Shown in pieces: positions 25,605-35,366 of a stretch of DNA of 64,000 bases. Origin of the DNA: a bacterium HR11 (GTDB lineage Bacteria > Acidobacteriota > HRBIN11); assembly GCA_002898535.1 (NCBI GenBank), contig BEHN01000001.1, positions 124,001-188,000 of the forward strand. The letters run 5' to 3'. The notes under the pieces are model-generated. The model had not been told where the DNA came from. It did no database searches and worked only from the letters and a program-made list of their open reading frames with translations. Both the position numbers and the translations under genes were made by a program. Within the stretch, counting starts at the first letter, position 1; each line of letters begins with the position of its first letter.

Positions 25605-26846
25605 TCACTCCACCGTCCCATCCCCTCCTTCCGTCGATCGACCCGGCTGGGTGATCAGGTGAAGCGTGATGTGGAGGGTCAAGCGAATGTGAAGGCCTTC
25701 AGCCGTCGACGTGACCTCTACGGTAACCGGTTCGGAACGTGCGTCTACAGCCCATCGAGGCGCCGCCGGGCGTGGGGCCGGGGGCGTCTCGATGGGCACC
25801 GGTGCCGGACTCTCCGAAGGAGGGGGTGGCGGGGACAGGTCTGGGGTCAGGCCGACGCTCTCCGCAGGGGCGGGCGGGGACGGGGGCCGGGCGACTTCGG
25901 AAGGCGGCGGCGTCGTTTCCTCCAGGAGCATCGTTTCAAACGTCTCGATGGGTTCCTCCTCCAAGGGTGCCTGGGGCGGGGCCGAGAGCTCCAAACCGGA
26001 CGGTGTTTCGGCCATGACCTCTTCGATGGGTTGCAGTTCGAGCATCTCGTCGATGCTTTCGAAGGATGTGGCGGCATTCGATGGAGCAGGCTCCGGTTCG
26101 GCGACGGGGGCGACGGGTTCTACCAGGGGCCGGTCCGCCGGGACCGCTTCGGAGAGACCCGGCGCTTGCAAGAATGCGCCCGGGGGCGGCGGGGGCGGCG
26201 GTTCGATCCGGGGCGGGGAGACTTCGGAGGGCGTTCCGGTGGCCGCCTCGGGCCGGGTGGCGATACGTTGCTGGACGGCCTGGAGGGTAAGCTTCACGGC
26301 CTCTCGGAGGGTTTCCATCACGCCGGTCCCGTGGATGGCGACGGCTTCGAAGTAAGGCGCCTTCCGTTCGTTGATACGGGCCTCGAGGGTCGGAACGGGC
26401 AAGATGTTTTTAAGGTCTCGCTTGTTATATTGGAGGACCAGGGGAATATTCCAAAAGTCCAGGTTGTTGTGCGCCAGGTTGGTCTTCATGTTCTCCCAGC
26501 TTTCCAGATTAGACTCCAGCATTTCCTTTTGGGAGTCGGCGACGAACACGATGCCGTCGGCACCCTTCAGGACGAGGCGGCGGGTGGCGTCGTAGAAGAC
26601 CTGGCCGGGGACGGTGTAGAGCTGGACCCGGACCTTCCAGCCTTGGACGGTCCCCAATTCGATGGGGAGGAAGTCGAAGAAGAGGGTCCGGTCCGACTCC
26701 GTGGCCAGAGAGAGCATCTTGCCCTTTTTATCGGGGGGCAACTGGGCGTAGATGTATTCCAGATTCGTCGTCTTGCCGCAGAGGGCCGGCCCGTAATAGA
26801 CGATTTTGAGGATCAACTCTCGGGCCGCGTAGTTAAAGACCGGCAT
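25605..26846 (-). CDS. mglA: MglA-type small GTPase with proline-rich tail
   Basis: A 413-aa protein. Residues 1-195 are an MglA-family Ras-like GTPase: P-loop GPALCGKTTN (residues 19-28), TVPGQ in place of DTAGQ, and specificity motif NKRDL. MglA sets cell polarity and drives gliding or type IV pilus motility in Myxococcus and relatives. Residues about 200-413 are a long disordered tail rich in Pro, Glu and Ala with a PPPPPPP run, ending in a short beta-like segment (PVTVEVTSTAEGLHIRLTL). The tail is not part of canonical MglA (about 195 aa). ATG 26846 follows an AGGAGG ribosome site. It lies 8 bp after der, in an operon with PIN-TRAM. No mglB (GAP) gene is adjacent. Confidence 0.88.
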   Translation of the reverse strand: MPVFNYAARELILKIVYYGPALCGKTTNLEYIYAQLPPDKKGKMLSLATESDRTLFFDFLPIELGTVQGWKVRVQLYTVPGQVFYDATRRLVLKGADGIVFVADSQKEMLESNLESWENMKTNLAHNNLDFWNIPLVLQYNKRDLKNILPVPTLEARINERKAPYFEAVAIHGTGVMETLREAVKLTLQAVQQRIATRPEAATGTPSEVSPPRIEPPPPPPPGAFLQAPGLSEAVPADRPLVEPVAPVAEPEPAPSNAATSFESIDEMLELQPIEEVMAETPSGLELSAPPQAPLEEEPIETFETMLLEETTPPPSEVARPPSPPAPAESVGLTPDLSPPPPPSESPAPVPIETPPAPRPAAPRWAVDARSEPVTVEVTSTAEGLHIRLTLHITLHLITQPGRSTEGGDGTVE

Positions 26847-26854
26847 GGGACCTC

Positions 26855-28318
26855 CTATCGACGTCCGACGGCGACGCCCGGACTCCTGAAGGGAGCTGAC
26901 GCCGACGAGGGACTGGATTTTTTCCGATAGGCCCGCCGGGCTTCTCGGCCGGCGATGAGGAGTCGGATCGGGGTCCCAGTGAAGTCTGACTGGTGGCGGA
27001 GCCACTTCTCGATTTTCTGGAGGTGCTCGGGACGGACGCGGCCGAGACGGCTCAGGAAAAGGGCAAAAGTCGGCGGCCGTATCGAGACCTGAGTGATGTA
27101 CTTGAGTCGGATGGGCCGGCCCTGGGCCATCCCGACGACGGTATCGGCTTCGTGTTCGAAGTAACGATTTAAGACGCCGGTCGTGATTCGTCGGGTCAGA
27201 TTGTGCCATACCGTTTCCGTCGTCTCGATGAGGCCCGCCAGGCCTTCGCCCGTGAGGGCCGACACGCACAGGACGGGTGCATAGTCCACGAACTTCAAGA
27301 ATTCCCGGGCCTGCTGGAGCAAGGCGGGACGAGCCGAAGCCGGGACGAGGTCGACCTTGTTCCAGAGGACCAGCAGGCCCTTGCCTTCCCGCAGGGACCA
27401 GCCGGCCAGTTGACGGTCCCGGCGGCTGATAGGCTGGGTCGCATCGAGGACCAGCCACACGAGGTCGGACCGGACCAGCGCCCGCCGCATCATGAGAAGG
27501 CTGACCCGTTCCGGCCAGTCCCGGGCCTTGGAGCGCTTCTTATGGCCCGCCGTATCCAGCAAGATCCAACGGTGTCCATCCCATCGCCACTCGACGTCCA
27601 CGACGTCCCGGGTCGTGCCCGGGATTTCGCTGACGATGACCCGGGGGTAGCCCAGCAGTCGGTTGACTAAGGAGGATTTCCCGACATTGGGTCGTCCGAC
27701 GATGGCGATGCGGGGGATTTCCTCAGGGGTGGGGCCTTCCGGAGTTTCCGGCACGCTGGGCCACTGGCGGGTCAATTCGTCCAAGAGGTCGCCCAGGCCG
27801 AGGCCCGTCTCGGCGCTGATGGCCCACAGGCGGGCCGGACCGAGTCGGTAGAACTCGGCCGCTTGTCGCTGAAGGCTCGGCGTATCCAGTTTGTTGACCA
27901 GGACCCAGACGGGTTTGCCCTGCTTCCGAAGCCAGGCCATCAACTCGATGTCGGACGCCGTAAGACCTTCACGGCCATCCACGACGAGCCACACGACCGC
28001 ACTTTCCTCGATGGCCCGGCGGCACTGCTCGAGGATGGCCTCTTGGAACATTTCGGTCTCGTCGGCAAATAGGCCGCCCGTGTCATACAGCCGGTACTGA
28101 AGCCCGTTCCACACGAAGGTCCCTTCCCGACGGTCCCGGGTCGTGCCGGGGACCGACGTGACGATGGCTTGACGGCGACCCGTCAGACGGTTGAATAACG
28201 TGGATTTTCCCACGTTGGGTCGGCCGATGAGAGTAATCGTGACAGGGGCCGGTGCCGTAACCGTTTCACGAATTTTCTGCATCCGTCCATCCCTCGAGGG
28301 GACCGGGCTTCGCTTCAC
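26855..28318 (-). CDS. der: Ribosome biogenesis GTPase Der
   Basis: A 487-aa double-GTPase (EngA/Der) needed for 50S subunit assembly. The first G domain has GRPNVGKST (residues 32-40) and NKLD; the second has [14 protein letters not shown] and NKVD. The C-terminal KH-like domain is present ([13 protein letters not shown], then a basic end). I use GTG 28318 because it forms a GTGA overlap with the upstream PIN-TRAM stop; the alternative is ATG 28282. The C-terminus ends with a Lys/Ser/Pro tail. It belongs to the PIN-TRAM, der, mglA operon. Confidence 0.93.
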   Translation of the reverse strand: MKRSPVPSRDGRMQKIRETVTAPAPVTITLIGRPNVGKSTLFNRLTGRRQAIVTSVPGTTRDRREGTFVWNGLQYRLYDTGGLFADETEMFQEAILEQCRRAIEESAVVWLVVDGREGLTASDIELMAWLRKQGKPVWVLVNKLDTPSLQRQAAEFYRLGPARLWAISAETGLGLGDLLDELTRQWPSVPETPEGPTPEEIPRIAIVGRPNVGKSSLVNRLLGYPRVIVSEIPGTTRDVVDVEWRWDGHRWILLDTAGHKKRSKARDWPERVSLLMMRRALVRSDLVWLVLDATQPISRRDRQLAGWSLREGKGLLVLWNKVDLVPASARPALLQQAREFLKFVDYAPVLCVSALTGEGLAGLIETTETVWHNLTRRITTGVLNRYFEHEADTVVGMAQGRPIRLKYITQVSIRPPTFALFLSRLGRVRPEHLQKIEKWLRHQSDFTGTPIRLLIAGREARRAYRKKSSPSSASAPFRSPGVAVGRR

Positions 28319-29325
28319 GACGAGCCCGCCTGGGGGCCCTCGTACTTCCCGAAGATCATCTTGCCCATCGAGGTCTGGAGCACGCTGGTTACCGTGATCT
28401 CGATGTTCCGACCGATCATCTTGCGGGCGTTGTCGACGACGACCATCGTGCCGTCCTCCAGGTAGGCCACGCCTTGGTTGTATTCCTTACCCTCCTTCAG
28501 GATGTAAACGTTCATCGTCTCTCCGGGCAAGACGACGGGCTTCAGGGCCGTAGCAAGTTCGTTAATGTTGAGGACCTTCACGTTGTGGAGCTGGGCGACC
28601 TTGTTCAAGTTGTAGTCGTTGGTGATGATCTTAGCGGCAATCTGCTTGGCCAGCTCGATGAGCTTCAGGTCGACCTCTTTCACGGCCGGGAAGTCGACCT
28701 CCATGATGGCGATGTCGATGTCCCCCTTCTTCTGCATGCGCTGGAGCATCTCCAGACCCCGGCGGCCCCGATTACGGCGGACGGGGTCGGCCGAGTCGGC
28801 GATGTACTGGAGCTCCCGCAGGACGAAGCGGGGGACGACGAGGGTGCCCTCGATGAAGCCCGTCTCGACCAGGTCGGCGATGCGGCCGTCGATGATGACG
28901 CTGGTGTCCAAGATTTTGTAGTTCTTCCCGCTGTGGTAAGACTTTAGGAGTTCAAGGACTCGCATGGGATGGAACCAGGTGGGATACTGGTAACCCAACA
29001 GCAGGCCCACGAAGGCGATGAGTAGGAAAAGAGTCGCCCCGATGAAGGTCTTCACGGGCGGCTCCATCGGCAAGACGCCCACAGGGATCGCCGCCAGGCT
29101 GGCGACCAGCAGGGACGAGAGGAAACCAAAGGCCATACCGACCCGTTTCTGCTCGCCCGTCTTCCGGACGGCCCACACAAACCCTTCCGCCAGGGCAATC
29201 ATCGTCAGGCCGCCCAGCCAGGCCGTCCAGGGGGGCCACGCCGCACCTTTCCAGAGCCGCACTGCCCAAAAGCCCGTGGCCCACAGGGCCACCCAAAATA
29301 GCAAGCGAACCCATCCCATCATCAT
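28315..29325 (-). CDS. Membrane-anchored PIN-TRAM domain protein
   Basis: A 336-aa protein of the YacL/PIN-TRAM family. The first 120 residues hold about four transmembrane segments (for example [18 protein letters not shown] and [19 protein letters not shown]). The PIN nuclease domain follows, with acidic residues in [25 protein letters not shown] and [12 protein letters not shown]-terminal TRAM domain ([20 protein letters not shown]) probably binds RNA. Likely a membrane-bound ribonuclease. It is the first gene of the operon with der and mglA, with a 4-bp overlap into der. Start at 29325, where three Met codons occur in a row. Confidence 0.88.
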   Translation of the reverse strand: MMMGWVRLLFWVALWATGFWAVRLWKGAAWPPWTAWLGGLTMIALAEGFVWAVRKTGEQKRVGMAFGFLSSLLVASLAAIPVGVLPMEPPVKTFIGATLFLLIAFVGLLLGYQYPTWFHPMRVLELLKSYHSGKNYKILDTSVIIDGRIADLVETGFIEGTLVVPRFVLRELQYIADSADPVRRNRGRRGLEMLQRMQKKGDIDIAIMEVDFPAVKEVDLKLIELAKQIAAKIITNDYNLNKVAQLHNVKVLNINELATALKPVVLPGETMNVYILKEGKEYNQGVAYLEDGTMVVVDNARKMIGRNIEITVTSVLQTSMGKMIFGKYEGPQAGSS

Positions 29326-29483
29326 ACGCTACACTCCTGCACATCGAGATTTACCTCGACGGGTAAGGACCGGGAACGACCAAATTGTCAAAGAACCCAA
29401 GCCCCGCCATCCCCGGATCGTCCTGCACCCCTGCGGGGCGCACCGTGTTGGGGACCTATCCCGCCTGTGCTATATTATACGGC

Positions 29484-29514
29484 AGTTCGGGAGTTCGGGA
29501 ATTCGGGCGCTCGG
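29484..29514. repeat. Octamer array, word AGTTCGGG
   Basis: Units AGTTCGGG, AGTTCGGG, AATTCGGG, then a partial CGCTCGG, within the 534-bp spacer (29326-29859) between divergent operons. The word also occurs inside T elements c and g. A TATAAT box on the minus strand lies just beside it at about 29473-29478. The rest of the spacer shows no gene. Confidence 0.7.
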
Positions 29515-29859
29515 TAGCCACGCAGTTCGTAGGCAGGGCGATAGGAAAAATGGGTCGTTTCCGACGATACCCATCCTACTTCCCTATCTACCCACCGCCT
29601 ATCTACTCATGACCCCTTCCCGAACTGCCGAACTCCCGTATATATTAGCCTTTTTCGGAGGCCGAACCAATCCCGAGCGGACCGGCGTGGAGCCGTGACC
29701 TGCAGAGCCTGCCGGTAGGACCTCCGGCTACCTTCTGGACGGTGGGGGGCGATCCGATGACCATTGGATGAGAAGCAGGTCCGTCTCGCGCCGATGGGCC
29801 TGCCCGGGGTCGGCCCGGCACGGGGTAGCTCGTGCCTTACGTATAGTGGAAGGTGGGCC

Positions 29860-30849
29860 GTGACGACTCGAATCCTGACACGCCGAGACATCGAACGGAT
29901 CACCGACCCGGACGAGATTTTGCGGGCCGTCGAGGCGGCCTTTCGGGCCCATGGCCTTCAGCAGACGCAGATGCCGCCCAAGAGCTACCTTTTCTATCCC
30001 CGGTATCACGGGGACTTGCGGACGATGCCGGCCTACATCGAGCCGATGGAAGCGACGGGCGTCAAGATCGTGAACGTCCATCTTCAGAACAAAGCGCGCG
30101 GCCTCCCGACCGTCATGGCCGTCATCGTCCTGAACGATCCGGCGACTGGCTATCCCCTGGCCATCATGGACGGGACCTGGCTGACGGCCCTCCGGACCGG
30201 GGCCGCCGGGGCCATCGCCGCCAAGTATCTGGCCCGGCCGGAGAGTCGTCGCATCGGCTTCGTCGGTTGTGGTGTCCAAGCTGAGACCCAACTTCTGATG
30301 ACCCTGCGGGTATGCCGTCTCCAAGAGTTGGCCGCCTTCGACGTGGACGAGCGCCGACGGGACGCCTTCTGCGCGATGGCCGCCGAACGATACGGTCTCC
30401 GGGTCGTCGGCTCGAATCGCCTCGAGGACATCTACACCTGTGACATCATCACGACGACGACGCCCTCGACGGAGCCGATCCTTCAAAATGAAGGTATCCG
30501 GCCCGGCACCCACATCAACGCCATCGGGGCGGACGCCCCGGGCAAGGAAGAGCTGGACCCGGTTATTCTTCAGCGGGCCCTCATCGTCGTCGATTCCTGG
30601 GAACAGGCCGTCCACAGCGGGGAGATCAACGTCCCCATCGACCGGGGTCTGATCACGCGGGAGGACATTTATGCCGAGCTCGGCGAGATCGTCGCCGGTC
30701 TGAAGCCGGGGCGGACGCGACCCGACCAGGTCACCGTCTTTGACTCGACAGGCCTGGCCATTCAGGATATCGCGTCGGCGTATGTCGTGTGGACCAAGGC
30801 CCGGGCCCAGGCGGTGGGCCTGGAAATCGACATCGTGGGCGTGGGATGA
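29860..30849 (+). CDS. Ornithine cyclodeaminase/alanine dehydrogenase family protein
   Basis: A 329-aa NAD(P)-dependent enzyme of the OCD/mu-crystallin family, whose members act as ornithine cyclodeaminase, archaeal-type alanine dehydrogenase or imine reductase. The Rossmann motif is IGFVGCGVQAETQL near residue 133, with substrate-site features VKIVNVHLQNK, MDGTWLTALRTGAAGAIAAKYL and INAIGADAPGKEELD. The start is GTG 29860 after a GGAAGGTG ribosome site; upstream frame is spacer. It overlaps tusA by 4 bp (ATGA). Substrate is unresolved. Confidence 0.88.
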   Translation: MTTRILTRRDIERITDPDEILRAVEAAFRAHGLQQTQMPPKSYLFYPRYHGDLRTMPAYIEPMEATGVKIVNVHLQNKARGLPTVMAVIVLNDPATGYPLAIMDGTWLTALRTGAAGAIAAKYLARPESRRIGFVGCGVQAETQLLMTLRVCRLQELAAFDVDERRRDAFCAMAAERYGLRVVGSNRLEDIYTCDIITTTTPSTEPILQNEGIRPGTHINAIGADAPGKEELDPVILQRALIVVDSWEQAVHSGEINVPIDRGLITREDIYAELGEIVAGLKPGRTRPDQVTVFDSTGLAIQDIASAYVVWTKARAQAVGLEIDIVGVG

Positions 30850-31160
30850 AGCAGAAAGTCCTGGGGCCCCTGGAGCCCGCCGAGCTGGAGGCCCTGCGTC
30901 CTGACGCCGTCGTCGATGCCCAGGGACTTCTTTGTCCCGTGCCCATCGCCCGACTGAACGAACGGGTCAAGGACCTTCCCCCGCAGGCCGTCGTCCTCCT
31001 CGTCAACGACGACCCGGCCGTCGTCCTGGACGTGGTGGCCTGGTGTAAGAGCACCCGCCACGACCTCCTGGGCATCGTGAAAGACGACCAGGACGTTTAC
31101 TACTGCTACGTCCGCACGACCCAGGGCCCGCGTCGACGGTCTGAGCCACCGGCCCGTTGA
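30846..31160 (+). CDS. TusA-family sulfurtransferase
   Basis: A 104-aa sulfur-carrier protein of the TusA/SirA family. The hallmark CPxP motif is DAQGLLCPVPIARL with the sulfur-accepting Cys30, followed by a beta-alpha fold typical of the family (AVVLLVNDDPAVVLDVVAWC) and LLGIVKDDQDVYYCYVR. Such proteins relay persulfide sulfur for tRNA thiolation, molybdenum cofactor or dissimilatory sulfur metabolism. The ATG overlaps the previous stop. Length is slightly above the 80-aa norm because of an N-terminal extension of about 20 residues. The operon with an OCD-family gene does not point to one pathway. Confidence 0.88.
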   Translation: MKQKVLGPLEPAELEALRPDAVVDAQGLLCPVPIARLNERVKDLPPQAVVLLVNDDPAVVLDVVAWCKSTRHDLLGIVKDDQDVYYCYVRTTQGPRRRSEPPAR

Positions 31161-31450
31161 AAGCCACGACCAGCCCGCCTAAATTTCGAGATGGATCGTC
31201 GTTTAAGTCCCTCTATCGTACGGGGCACGGGATGAGGCCCCAGGTCCCAGTGCAAGGGGCCATAGACGCCAGACCACCGACTGGCGGGGTGAATCCCATT
31301 TTCTCGCCCTCCGATGCGGAAAGCCGAATAGCTCCGACAACTCTGCGGTCCGGGGTCTATCATCCCCTGCCAGGACCCGACACTTGGCACCCGGGACCTC
31401 GTCCTGAATTTCGCATCCCGTATCTCGGGGGGACCCACGCGAGGTCGGCC

Positions 31451-32824
31451 ATGGTCCGTGCGATGCACATCGTATCCCTGGAAATTCAGGAGATGCTGGA
31501 GCGGCGCCTCTTCCGGGAGCTGAAGGAAGCCCTCCAGGGCCTCTACCCCAGCGACCTCTTGGACATCTTGCGGGACCTGGAACCGGAAAATCGGGCCCTC
31601 CTGTTTCGCCTCCTCCCCAAGGATAAGGCCGCCGACGTGTTCGCTGAGATGTACCCCGAGGAACAGGAAGACCTCCTGAACCGCCTGACCGACGAGAAGG
31701 TCGCTGAACTCTTAAGGAATATGGCGCCCGACGACCGGACCGAACTCTTGGAAGAAATGCCCGCTTCGGTCGTGACCCGCCTGATTCGCCTCCTGCCGCC
31801 CGAGGAGCGGCGGGAGGCCCTGACCCTGCTGAACTACCCGCCCAACTCGGCCGGTCGGATCATGACGCCGGACTACGTGGCCGTCCGGCCTTTCATGCGG
31901 GTCCAAGAGGTCCTGGACCGCATCCGGCGGGTCGAGTTCGACAAGGAGACGATCTATTACATCTACGTGATCGATGAACAGCGTCGTCTGGTCGGCGTCT
32001 TATCCCTCCGGGAGCTCTTGTTAGCCGAGCCGTCCGAACCCATCGAGGCCGTCATGAACCGGGCCGTCATCGCCGTCCGGACGACCGACGACCAAGAGAC
32101 GGTCGTCCGCCTGATGAAGCGGTATGACCTGCTGGCGATGCCCGTCGTGGACGCCGAAGACCGCCTGGTCGGGATCGTCACCATCGACGACGCCATGGAC
32201 GTCTTGGAAGAGGAGGCCACGGAGGACATCTACAAGCTGAGCGCCTTGGAGGGCTCCGAAATCGATTACGCCCGGGCTCGACCCCTGGAGCTTTACAAGA
32301 AGCGGATTGCCTGGCTGACCCTCCTATTTGTCTCCGAAAGCCTGACCTCGACGGTGATCGCCCACTACGAACACCTGATCGCCCGTTTGGCCATCTTGGC
32401 GGCCTGGATCCCCCTCCTCATCGGGACGGGCGGCAACGTGGGGAGCCAGATCACGACCCTCATCGTCCGAGCCTTTGCGACCGGTCAGATTCGTGTGCGG
32501 GACTTTCTGCGCGTGCTGTGGAAAGAAGTCTGGGTCGGCCTCCTCATCGGGGTCAGCATGGGTCTCTACATTTGGCTCCGGATCGCCGTGTTCCGTCACA
32601 ATCCACTGGTCGCCTTCTCGGTCGGCGTCGCCATGGTCCTCATCGCCCTGACGGCCAACCTCATCGGGGTCGCCTTGCCCTTCCTATTCCGACGGCTCGG
32701 CGTGGACCCGGCCGTCACCAGCTCGCCCTTCATCGCCACGTTGATGGACGTGACAGGCTTGTTGATTTACTTCAACGTGGTCGAGTGGCTACTACGGGAC
32801 TTTCATCTGGGAGGCAGTCCGTGA
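31451..32824 (+). CDS. mgtE: Magnesium transporter MgtE
   Basis: A 457-aa inner-membrane Mg2+ channel/transporter. The order is an N-terminal MgtE_N helical domain (residues about 1-130, FAEMYPEEQEDLLNRL), a CBS pair that senses magnesium (about 130-255, VYVIDEQRRLVGVLSL and MPVVDAEDRLVGIVTIDDA), a plug helix, and five transmembrane helices with the family motif LIGTGGNVGSQITTLIVRA. ATG 31451 is preceded by GAGGTCGGCC; ATG 31463 is an alternative. It overlaps the ccmB-like gene by 4 bp (GTGA). The 290-bp spacer before it (31161-31450) contains heptamer-like words and no gene. Confidence 0.93.
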   Translation: MVRAMHIVSLEIQEMLERRLFRELKEALQGLYPSDLLDILRDLEPENRALLFRLLPKDKAADVFAEMYPEEQEDLLNRLTDEKVAELLRNMAPDDRTELLEEMPASVVTRLIRLLPPEERREALTLLNYPPNSAGRIMTPDYVAVRPFMRVQEVLDRIRRVEFDKETIYYIYVIDEQRRLVGVLSLRELLLAEPSEPIEAVMNRAVIAVRTTDDQETVVRLMKRYDLLAMPVVDAEDRLVGIVTIDDAMDVLEEEATEDIYKLSALEGSEIDYARARPLELYKKRIAWLTLLFVSESLTSTVIAHYEHLIARLAILAAWIPLLIGTGGNVGSQITTLIVRAFATGQIRVRDFLRVLWKEVWVGLLIGVSMGLYIWLRIAVFRHNPLVAFSVGVAMVLIALTANLIGVALPFLFRRLGVDPAVTSSPFIATLMDVTGLLIYFNVVEWLLRDFHLGGSP

Positions 32825-33552
32825 GAGAGTCGATTCCTGCCGGCGAACCCATCCCGAATAGCGTCGGCGGACGGCTCGCGTGGTCGCACTGGGTCGGTCT
32901 GCTGTGGAAGGACTGGCGGCTCTTGACGGTCGGGACGCCGGCTCTGGCGATGGTCGTCCTCTACGGCCTGCTGATGCTGGCCATTCTGAGCGTCTCGGTC
33001 GAGCCAGGCTCCCGGGCCGCCCGGGAGTGGGCGGGGCCCCTCCTCTGGGTCGTCTTCTGGTTTACGGGCCAAGTCCTGATGGCCCAGTCCTTTGAGCACG
33101 AACGCATCCGGAGCGGGTATACCGTCGTCCTGGCCGGCCTCCCGTCGCCGGCCGCCTTCTTCTGGAGCAAGGTCCTGGCGAACTTCTTGGCCATCGCCGG
33201 CGTCCATGCCTTCGTCCTCGTCATGTTCACCGTATTCTTCGATTGGAGCTGGCAGGGCCGCCTGGGCCGCTTCCTCCTCGTGTGGCTTTCGGCCATCCTG
33301 GGGTACGTCTTGGTCGGCCACGTCCTGGGGGCGCTCCTGATGGAGACGCGACAGCGGGGCCTCCTGTTCCCCCTCGCCCTGTTCCCGATCCTCCTGGGGA
33401 CTTTCATGGTCGCCGGCCGGGCCACAGTCCTGGTCTTTCAGGACTATCCAAGCCAGGCCCTGATTCTCCCGTTGGGACTTCTCTGGCTCGGGAATCTCCT
33501 GAACCTCATCGTCGTCCTACTCGTGGCCCCCCGGGCCTTCACGGATGCATGA
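32821..33552 (+). CDS. Heme exporter CcmB-like membrane protein
   Basis: A 243-aa integral membrane protein with about six transmembrane helices. The segment FEHERIRSGYTVVLAGLPSPAAFFWSKVLANFL fits the conserved loop of CcmB, the permease of the CcmAB heme-handling ABC complex in cytochrome c maturation. Start at GTG 32821 inside the mgtE stop, suggesting translational coupling. No ccmA ATPase or ccmC gene is adjacent, so a more general ABC-2 permease role cannot be excluded. Confidence 0.7.
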   Translation: MRESIPAGEPIPNSVGGRLAWSHWVGLLWKDWRLLTVGTPALAMVVLYGLLMLAILSVSVEPGSRAAREWAGPLLWVVFWFTGQVLMAQSFEHERIRSGYTVVLAGLPSPAAFFWSKVLANFLAIAGVHAFVLVMFTVFFDWSWQGRLGRFLLVWLSAILGYVLVGHVLGALLMETRQRGLLFPLALFPILLGTFMVAGRATVLVFQDYPSQALILPLGLLWLGNLLNLIVVLLVAPRAFTDA

Positions 33553-33638
33553 AGAAGGGTGTTGAGTGCTGGGTGTTCAGAGATCGGGGGCTCTGGACAA
33601 GGCCCGACACCCAATACCGGGATTCCGTCCTCCCACCT

Positions 33639-33926
33639 CTACCGGCGGTACTTGCCCAGGCCCTGGAGTTCCTCGTCGTACAAACGGCGATACAGGATTT
33701 GCCACTCGCTACTCCCCTCGGGGACGTGGCGGTAGGCCCGGCTGAGCTTTTCCCGGACCCGGGCGTCTATCGCTTCGTCCATCTGGAGGACCTGGTCGAT
33801 CCAGGTGAAGACGTCCCACCGGAGTTGACGAAGGTCCCGCCGGACCGTCACGCCAGGATGTTTCTGGAGGACGTCCACGACGATCTCGGCCAGACGATGG
33901 ATCTTTTCCCGACTCAGCCGCCTCAT
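33639..33926 (-). CDS. DUF507 family protein (second of pair)
   Basis: A 95-aa protein of the DUF507 family, function unknown. It is mostly helical and charged: RRLSREKIHRLAEIVVDVL at the N-terminus and AYRHVPEGSSEWQILYRRLY near the end. Its ATG at 33926 overlaps the stop of the neighbouring DUF507 gene by 4 bp. Both proteins are exactly 95 aa, so they are likely to be paralogues forming a heteromer. The gene before it on the plus strand ends at 33552, with a short heptamer-like spacer between. Confidence 0.75.
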   Translation of the reverse strand: MRRLSREKIHRLAEIVVDVLQKHPGVTVRRDLRQLRWDVFTWIDQVLQMDEAIDARVREKLSRAYRHVPEGSSEWQILYRRLYDEELQGLGKYRR

Positions 33927-34210
33927 AGGACGATCCCCCTTTCTTTGGCCAGGCGTTGCTTGACTTTCCGGAAGAGTTCGTGGTACTCGACCTGAGAACG
34001 GTCGATCTGGTCTGCATACTGAGCCAGGATGCGCCGGACTTCCTCGTCGAGTTGGTCCTCCAGCTTGAATTCCTCGGTTAGGGCCCGCTCGATAGCCGCC
34101 TCCAGTTGATCTCGAGCATTGGGGTCCCGGCACACGATGGCGCCGGTCTCGACGAGCCGTTGGACGACCCGGAAGGCGATGATCTCGATCAATTTGGGCG
34201 GTAGCCGCAT
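33923..34210 (-). CDS. DUF507 family protein (first of pair)
   Basis: A 95-aa helical DUF507 protein, opening with RLPPKLIEIIAFRVVQRLVE and ending with the charged KVKQRLAKERGIVL. It is aligned along its length with the overlapping downstream gene but well diverged, which points to an old tandem duplication. Function unknown. Confidence 0.75.
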   Translation of the reverse strand: MRLPPKLIEIIAFRVVQRLVETGAIVCRDPNARDQLEAAIERALTEEFKLEDQLDEEVRRILAQYADQIDRSQVEYHELFRKVKQRLAKERGIVL

Positions 34211-34328
34211 CGCTCCCGTTCCCTCGATGGGCTATCCCTGATATTGTAGGTGATACGGGGCGCGGGATGCGAGATGCGGGATGGGGTCCCAAGATCGGGG
34301 ACTGCAACCCTGGTATCGGAGGTAGGCG

Positions 34329-35366
34329 TTGAGGATCGAGCCTTCCTATCGACCCAACACCGAAGACCCAAGACCGAACACCTATTCCTTCATCGACTGG
34401 GCATGCCAGTCAGCGGCCGCCGTCTGGCGGGTCGGGCGCCTGCCGACGCCGGAAGTCCGGCCCCTGGCGGGGGACGCCTCCGTGCGTCAGTTTTACCGGC
34501 TTTCGTGGCCGCCGGACCTCTCGGCCGTCGTGATGATCGTCCCGTCCGAGCTGGCCGAGCAGTTCACGATTCAGCTCAGCGTTTACGCTCGGCTTCGGCA
34601 CCGTTGGCCGGTCCCGACCCTGTGGGCCGTCGAGACAAACCGGCGATGGGTCCTGATGGAAGATGCCGGTGAACCGGCCCAGGCCTGGGTCGCCGAGGCA
34701 CTCCGGCGCGGTGACCTTGCCCAGGTCCAGGTCTTATACCGGTCCTGGCTGGGTCTGCTCCAAGTCCTTCAGGCGGGTCCCTGGGACGACGGTTGGATCG
34801 TATTCCGTCGGCGGCTTCACGACCGCTGGGTCCCCGAATTTCAGTTCTTCGAGGATCACTTTTTGGAGGGCTGGGCCGGGGTGCGACTCTCAGAACGGGA
34901 TCGGACCCGCCTGTGGGCCGGCTTTGGGCAAGTCGTCGATGCGCTGAATCGCTTACCGACGGGTATCTGCCATCGGGACTACCACAGCCGGAATATCCTC
35001 CTCCGGGACGGCCGGTCGGCCATCGTGGACTATCAGGACATGCAGGTCGGCCCCCTGACGTACGACCCCGTGTCCCTCCTCCTGGATTGCTACGTCGTCT
35101 TGCCCGAGAGCCTGGTCCGGACCCTCTGGGCCGAAGTCGCCGACCGGGTGCCCGACGAGACGGCCTGGGTCCAGACGGCCCTGCAACGGCACGTCAAGGC
35201 CCTGGGAACTTTCGGCTATCAGGTCGCCCGGCGGGGCAAGACGGTGTACCTGCCGGCCATGCGGAATACCCTGGATTACCTGCTCCGGGGCGAGCTGGCG
35301 GCCGAGCCCGACGTGGCGGCTATCCTTCGGCCGGTCCTGGAGGACGTCCGGGCCCGCTTGGAATGA
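34329..35366 (+). CDS. AmgK-like sugar kinase (aminoglycoside phosphotransferase fold)
   Basis: A 345-aa kinase of the APH fold, closest to AmgK/COG3178, the anomeric MurNAc/GlcNAc 1-kinase of cell-wall recycling. The characteristic N-lobe segment is PLAGDASVRQFYRLSW; the catalytic loop is GICHRDYHSRNILL (HRD near residue 217) and the metal-binding segment is IVDYQDMQVGPLTYD. The start is uncertain: TTG 34329 gives the longest frame, but residues about 9-19 are encoded by a heptamer array (34353-34387). Its 3' end overlaps the convergent tsaB gene by 47 bp. MurU, its usual partner, is not adjacent. Confidence 0.75.
   Translation: MRIEPSYRPNTEDPRPNTYSFIDWACQSAAAVWRVGRLPTPEVRPLAGDASVRQFYRLSWPPDLSAVVMIVPSELAEQFTIQLSVYARLRHRWPVPTLWAVETNRRWVLMEDAGEPAQAWVAEALRRGDLAQVQVLYRSWLGLLQVLQAGPWDDGWIVFRRRLHDRWVPEFQFFEDHFLEGWAGVRLSERDRTRLWAGFGQVVDALNRLPTGICHRDYHSRNILLRDGRSAIVDYQDMQVGPLTYDPVSLLLDCYVVLPESLVRTLWAEVADRVPDETAWVQTALQRHVKALGTFGYQVARRGKTVYLPAMRNTLDYLLRGELAAEPDVAAILRPVLEDVRARLE
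34353..34387. repeat. Heptamer array, word CCGAACA, at the 5' end of the kinase gene
   Basis: Units CCCAACA, CCGAAGA, CCCAAGA, CCGAACA, CCTATTC are in register inside the first codons. A second array (GATGCGA, GATGCGG type) lies just upstream at about 34255-34290. Confidence 0.75.
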
